A DNA stretch of 46,407 bases from positions 1 through 46,407 of the forward strand of contig JAQXDE010000063.1 of NCBI GenBank assembly GCA_029251525.1. Reading direction: 5' to 3'. The position numbers and the translations under genes are program-made. Source of the DNA: Saprospiraceae bacterium (GTDB lineage: Bacteria > Bacteroidota > Bacteroidia > Chitinophagales > Saprospiraceae). Under the pieces are notes generated by a model. That model searched no databases. It was not told the origin of the DNA and was given only the letters and a program-made list of their open reading frames with translations. This document shows, in pieces, positions 43,811-46,407 of the stretch (within the stretch, counting starts at the first letter, position 1; each line of letters opens with the position of its first letter).

Positions 43811-44254
43811 ATGGTGAAGAGACAAAACACTAAAAATTTTGGAGCATACATAGATCGAACGATTAAGATTATTCGCCAAAATTATTTGAAAGCCTTCAAA
43901 GAGATTAATGTGGACTTGACAACAGAGCAATGGGTTTTGCTGGATAGCTTGTATGAAACAGATGGGATTTCACAAAATGAATTGGCAAATGGTAGTTTTA
44001 AAAATGCTCCTACAGTTTCAAGAATTGTTGATTTATTATGCAAAAAAGGCTTGACTGAAAGGAAAAGATTTGCAAATGACAAAAGACGGTATAAAGTGTT
44101 TTTAACAAAAAAAGGAAAGGATACATACACAAAGACAAAACCTGTGGTTGTAAAATTGAGGAGAAAAGGATGGAAAAATTTAAGTAATGAGGATTATGAT
44201 TTCTTTTTAAGGATCATGAATCAAATTTTTGAAAACTTTGAGGAGAAAAAATAA
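43811..44254 (+). CDS. MarR-family transcriptional regulator
   Basis: The 147-residue winged-helix regulator has the typical order: dimer helix (AYIDRTIKIIRQNYLKAF), LTTEQWVLLDSLYETDG, recognition helix NAPTVSRIVDLLCKKGLTER, wing KRRYKVFLTKKGK, and a C-terminal dimer helix. MarR proteins repress by binding palindromes near a promoter and release on ligand binding. The gene lies 91 bases upstream of hpd on the same strand. A perfect 16-base palindrome just after the hpd promoter is the obvious candidate target, so control of tyrosine breakdown is likely. Confidence 0.92.
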   Translation: MVKRQNTKNFGAYIDRTIKIIRQNYLKAFKEINVDLTTEQWVLLDSLYETDGISQNELANGSFKNAPTVSRIVDLLCKKGLTERKRFANDKRRYKVFLTKKGKDTYTKTKPVVVKLRRKGWKNLSNEDYDFFLRIMNQIFENFEEKK

Positions 44255-44276
44255 AGTATATTTCCTGAAAAAGAAA

Positions 44277-44284
44277 TATATTTG
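44277..44284 (+). promoter_or_regulatory. Promoter -7 element (TATATTTG) for hpd
   Basis: TATATTTG fits the consensus; the implied transcript start near 44290 is 5 bases before the palindrome at 44295. No -33 box is evident. Confidence 0.55.
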
Positions 44285-44294
44285 CCACAACAAC

Positions 44295-44310
44295 AGTTGC
44301 TATAGCAACT
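44295..44310. promoter_or_regulatory. Candidate MarR operator, perfect palindrome
   Basis: AGTTGCTATAGCAACT is a perfect 16-base dyad, in the size range of MarR operators. It contains TTGC and GCAA half-sites, as several MarR-family sites do. It sits 35 bases before the hpd ATG and directly downstream of its -7 element, where bound protein would block initiation. Confidence 0.6.
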
Positions 44311-44345
44311 ATTTTTAATTTTTTGTCAAAAAAAATATTTTCAAC

Positions 44346-45479
44346 ATGTCAGATGTAAACTTAGAATTACCAAAAGTATATAATGATGCGGCAGATTTTA
44401 TGCCGATCAATGGTACTGATTATTTAGAATTATACGTAAGTAATGCGAAGCAAGCAGCACATTATTACAAGTCTGCTTTTGGTTTTCAATCATTGGCTTA
44501 TTCTGGTTTAGAAACTGGGAATAGGGAGACTGAATCATATGTCGTTGTTCAGGACAAGATTAAAATAGTGCTGACTTCCCCACTTAGAAGTGGGTCGGAT
44601 ATAGGAAGACACATCGATAAGCATGGAGATGGCGTGAAAGTAAATGCCCTTTGGGTGGATGATGCTACTTATGCTTACAATACCGCAATGGAAAGAGGAG
44701 CTAAATCATTTATGGAACCTGTGATTGAAGAAGATGAGAATGGGAAAATAGTTCGTTCAGGGATTTATTCTTATGGTGAGGTAGTTCACGTTTTTGTTGA
44801 GAGAAAAGATTACCATGGTATCTTTTTACCAGGATTCGAAAAATGGGAAACACACTATAATCCAGAATCTGTTGGATTGAAATTTGTAGATCATATGGTT
44901 GGAAATGTAGAGTTGGGTAGAATGAATTACTGGGTAGATTTTTATGAAAAAGTGATGGGCTTTACTCAGATTCTATCTTTTGATGACAAAGATATTTCAA
45001 CTGAATTTACAGCTTTGATGAGTAAAGTGATGAGTAATGGGAATGGTCGGATCAAATTTCCAATCAATGAACCTGCAGCTGGTTTGAAGAAATCTCAGGT
45101 GGATGAGTATTTGGAATTTTATGAAGGAGAAGGTGTTCAGCACGTAGCAGTTGCTACAGATAATATTGTAAAAACAGTAACTGCTTTGCGAGACCGAGGA
45201 GTCGAGTTTTTGAATATTCCGACGTCATATTATGATGTTTTGGAGGAGCGAGTTGGGAAAATTGATGAAGATATTGATTCACTAAAAGAGTTAGGGATTT
45301 TAGTAGATCGCGATGATGAAGGATATTTATTACAAATTTTCACTAAAACTATTCAAGCTAGGCCAACCATGTTTTTTGAAATTATTCAAAGAAAAGGTGC
45401 AACTTCTTTTGGAAAAGGAAACTTCAAAGCTTTATTTGAAGCGATTGAGAGAGAGCAAGAATTAAGAGGTACTTTATAA
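44346..45479 (+). CDS. hpd: 4-Hydroxyphenylpyruvate dioxygenase
   Basis: Fe(II)-dependent enzyme converting 4-hydroxyphenylpyruvate to homogentisate in tyrosine catabolism. The 377-residue product has two vicinal-oxygen-chelate halves. The iron ligands are His183 (VDHMVGNV), His266 (GVQHVAVAT) and Glu345 (FFEIIQR). The C-terminal gating region GATSFGKGNFKALFEAIE matches the family. Length is normal. A MarR gene precedes it, and homogentisate-pathway partners (hmgA, fahA) are not in the window. Confidence 0.97.
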   Translation: MSDVNLELPKVYNDAADFMPINGTDYLELYVSNAKQAAHYYKSAFGFQSLAYSGLETGNRETESYVVVQDKIKIVLTSPLRSGSDIGRHIDKHGDGVKVNALWVDDATYAYNTAMERGAKSFMEPVIEEDENGKIVRSGIYSYGEVVHVFVERKDYHGIFLPGFEKWETHYNPESVGLKFVDHMVGNVELGRMNYWVDFYEKVMGFTQILSFDDKDISTEFTALMSKVMSNGNGRIKFPINEPAAGLKKSQVDEYLEFYEGEGVQHVAVATDNIVKTVTALRDRGVEFLNIPTSYYDVLEERVGKIDEDIDSLKELGILVDRDDEGYLLQIFTKTIQARPTMFFEIIQRKGATSFGKGNFKALFEAIEREQELRGTL

Positions 45480-45535
45480 AAACATAAAATCTGGTTGTAG
45501 AAAACAACGGCATTGATAGTTTGTAAAAATAAAAA

Positions 45536-45573
45536 TCCGTCAATTGATTAAGTTCAGTTGGCGGACTTTTTTT
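45536..45573 (+). terminator. Terminator after hpd
   Basis: tccgtcaattga (45536-45547) pairs with tcagttggcgga (45554-45565) with two G-T pairs around ttaagt, followed by a run of seven T. It lies about 55 bases after the hpd stop. Confidence 0.88.
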
Positions 45574-45927
45574 GATCTTTTATGTCTAAATTTCCTAGTA
45601 AGTGAATACGAGATTATCGTACGAGATGATCTTCCAAATCTAAATCATCTTTAACTAATTCATGCTCAATATGAATGTACTCGTTTTGTCCAAATGCTAA
45701 AATTGAGAAAAAATAAATGGAAGAAAAAATAGGCCTATTGAGAAAAAATTAGGTTGATTAAAAACTCCTGTTATTTAAAGCTATCAAATTAATAAATGGG
45801 ATGAAAAATAATAAAACCCACTAATGACTTATTTTTATGAGATTGGATGGTATTAGAATATTTTTTGTTTAAAAATTTGAACATTTTCAGCTTGAAAAAG
45901 AGAAGGTTGGATCCTAATAAATTGATT
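45574..45927. other. Spacer between hpd and the DinB-like gene
   Basis: No ORF and no further hairpin with a T-run; only AT-rich sequence and a small CGTACG-centred dyad near 45618. Nothing else is seen. Confidence 0.45.
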
Positions 45928-46407
45928 TTATTCATTTAGAATATTTAAATCAAAATCTTCATAAAATCCTAAGTCTTTGTTACAAAATTGTTTTGTGATA
46001 AAAGCAATTTGACCAACATGGTAAGAAAAATGTTCAGTGATATGAATAATAATACTGATACCTGAATAATTAAAACCTTGTACTTTTCGTCTTCTCGTCA
46101 ACTCGGAGTCTGAGATTTTTTCGATTACTTCAATTGCTTTATTAGTTACGGAAGTAATCTTTTCGAGTAATTCTTTTTTTGTGAAACCTCCTTTGATAGA
46201 AAATTCCTGGTCCCGATTTCGAACATCTTTATCATTACCTAGGCTTGAGTGTGCATACTGGGTTATATTTCCACATAAGTGCAATATTAAATTACCAATA
46301 CTATTTGTATTTGCATTTGGTTTTATCCAAACTTGATTTTCGGTTAATTGTGCCAGACATTTTTCAATTCTTGGGAGGTTCAGAGACAAGTAATAAATAC
46401 TTTGTTC
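45928..46407 (-). CDS. DinB-like / DUF1572 protein (5' end outside window)
   Basis: At least 159 residues of a four-helix DinB-superfamily protein. The metal-site histidines are in LILHLCGNITQY, then HITEHFSYHVGQIAFITKQF. QVWIKPNANTNSIGNLILHL is typical of the DUF1572/DinB group, which includes thiol-dependent metalloenzymes and proteins of unknown role. A TTG at 46389 could be read as a start. However, the frame continues without a stop to the window edge with EQSIYYLSLNLPRIEKCL, which matches the family N-terminus, so the gene is truncated by the window. Confidence 0.82.
   Translation of the reverse strand, partial: EQSIYYLSLNLPRIEKCLAQLTENQVWIKPNANTNSIGNLILHLCGNITQYAHSSLGNDKDVRNRDQEFSIKGGFTKKELLEKITSVTNKAIEVIEKISDSELTRRRKVQGFNYSGISIIIHITEHFSYHVGQIAFITKQFCNKDLGFYEDFDLNILNE

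Overview
The window reads as a chromosomal segment of an AT-rich member of the Bacteroidota. The evidence is a recurring TAnnTTTG promoter element of the type used by the Bacteroidota sigma-A, the lack of clear Shine-Dalgarno sequences, frequent TTG/GTG starts, and lineage-typical families: GWxTD protein, DUF4956/CotH pair, DUF2520, DUF4105, WbqC, a large CcmF-like protein, a glycine-rich RRM protein, relaxed lipoproteins and OmpA/PorT-like barrels. Assignment below phylum (possibly Saprospiria) is a guess. No rRNA, tRNA, CRISPR array, intact insertion sequence or phage module was found.

Layout. 1-2.75 kb: tail of a TonB-like protein with its terminator, folC, and a polytopic membrane protein. 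3-6 kb: a three-PAS regulator with a C-terminal LuxR-type helix-turn-helix, and a convergent DegT-family aminotransferase followed by 1.25 kb without genes. 7.2-11.5 kb: a membrane-anchored PKD protein convergent with an operon of DUF4956 and a CotH/beta-helix surface protein. 12.5-17 kb: rplS, an M1 metallopeptidase with an SDR oxidoreductase, and a divergent membrane metallophosphoesterase. 17-24 kb: a lipocalin-like lipoprotein, a GWxTD protein, a Gpt2-like acyltransferase, a GT2 glycosyltransferase abutting a YD-repeat-like protein, and a TspO-like membrane protein. 24.8-29 kb: WbqC, a dynamin-like GTPase, uridine kinase and an outer-membrane barrel protein. 29-34 kb: an RRM RNA-binding protein, then a compact minus-strand operon ccmE-ccmF-DUF2520-small protein for cytochrome c heme handling. 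34.7-41.4 kb: DUF4105, ftsE, a barrel protein, a DUF255 thioredoxin-domain lipoprotein and a YkuK-type RNase H-like protein. 41.4-46.4 kb: a YdjC deacetylase gene broken by three frameshifts, a lipoprotein, a small gene relic, a marR-hpd tyrosine-catabolism pair with a likely operator, and a DinB-like gene running off the window.

Most of the window is ordinary core genome in short transcription units separated by long, gene-poor AT-rich spacers. I do not see a convincing new defence, secretion or biosynthetic system. The items most worth a second look are the DUF4956-CotH/beta-helix operon without the usual polyphosphate-polymerase (VTC) partner, the perfect palindrome just downstream of the hpd promoter element, the CxxxY-type CcmE, the frameshifted YdjC gene, the pyrimidine-rich leader of the RRM gene, and several long inverted repeats that do not look like simple terminators. 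Several open-frame starts were moved downstream because a promoter element or terminator overlaps the longer reading.
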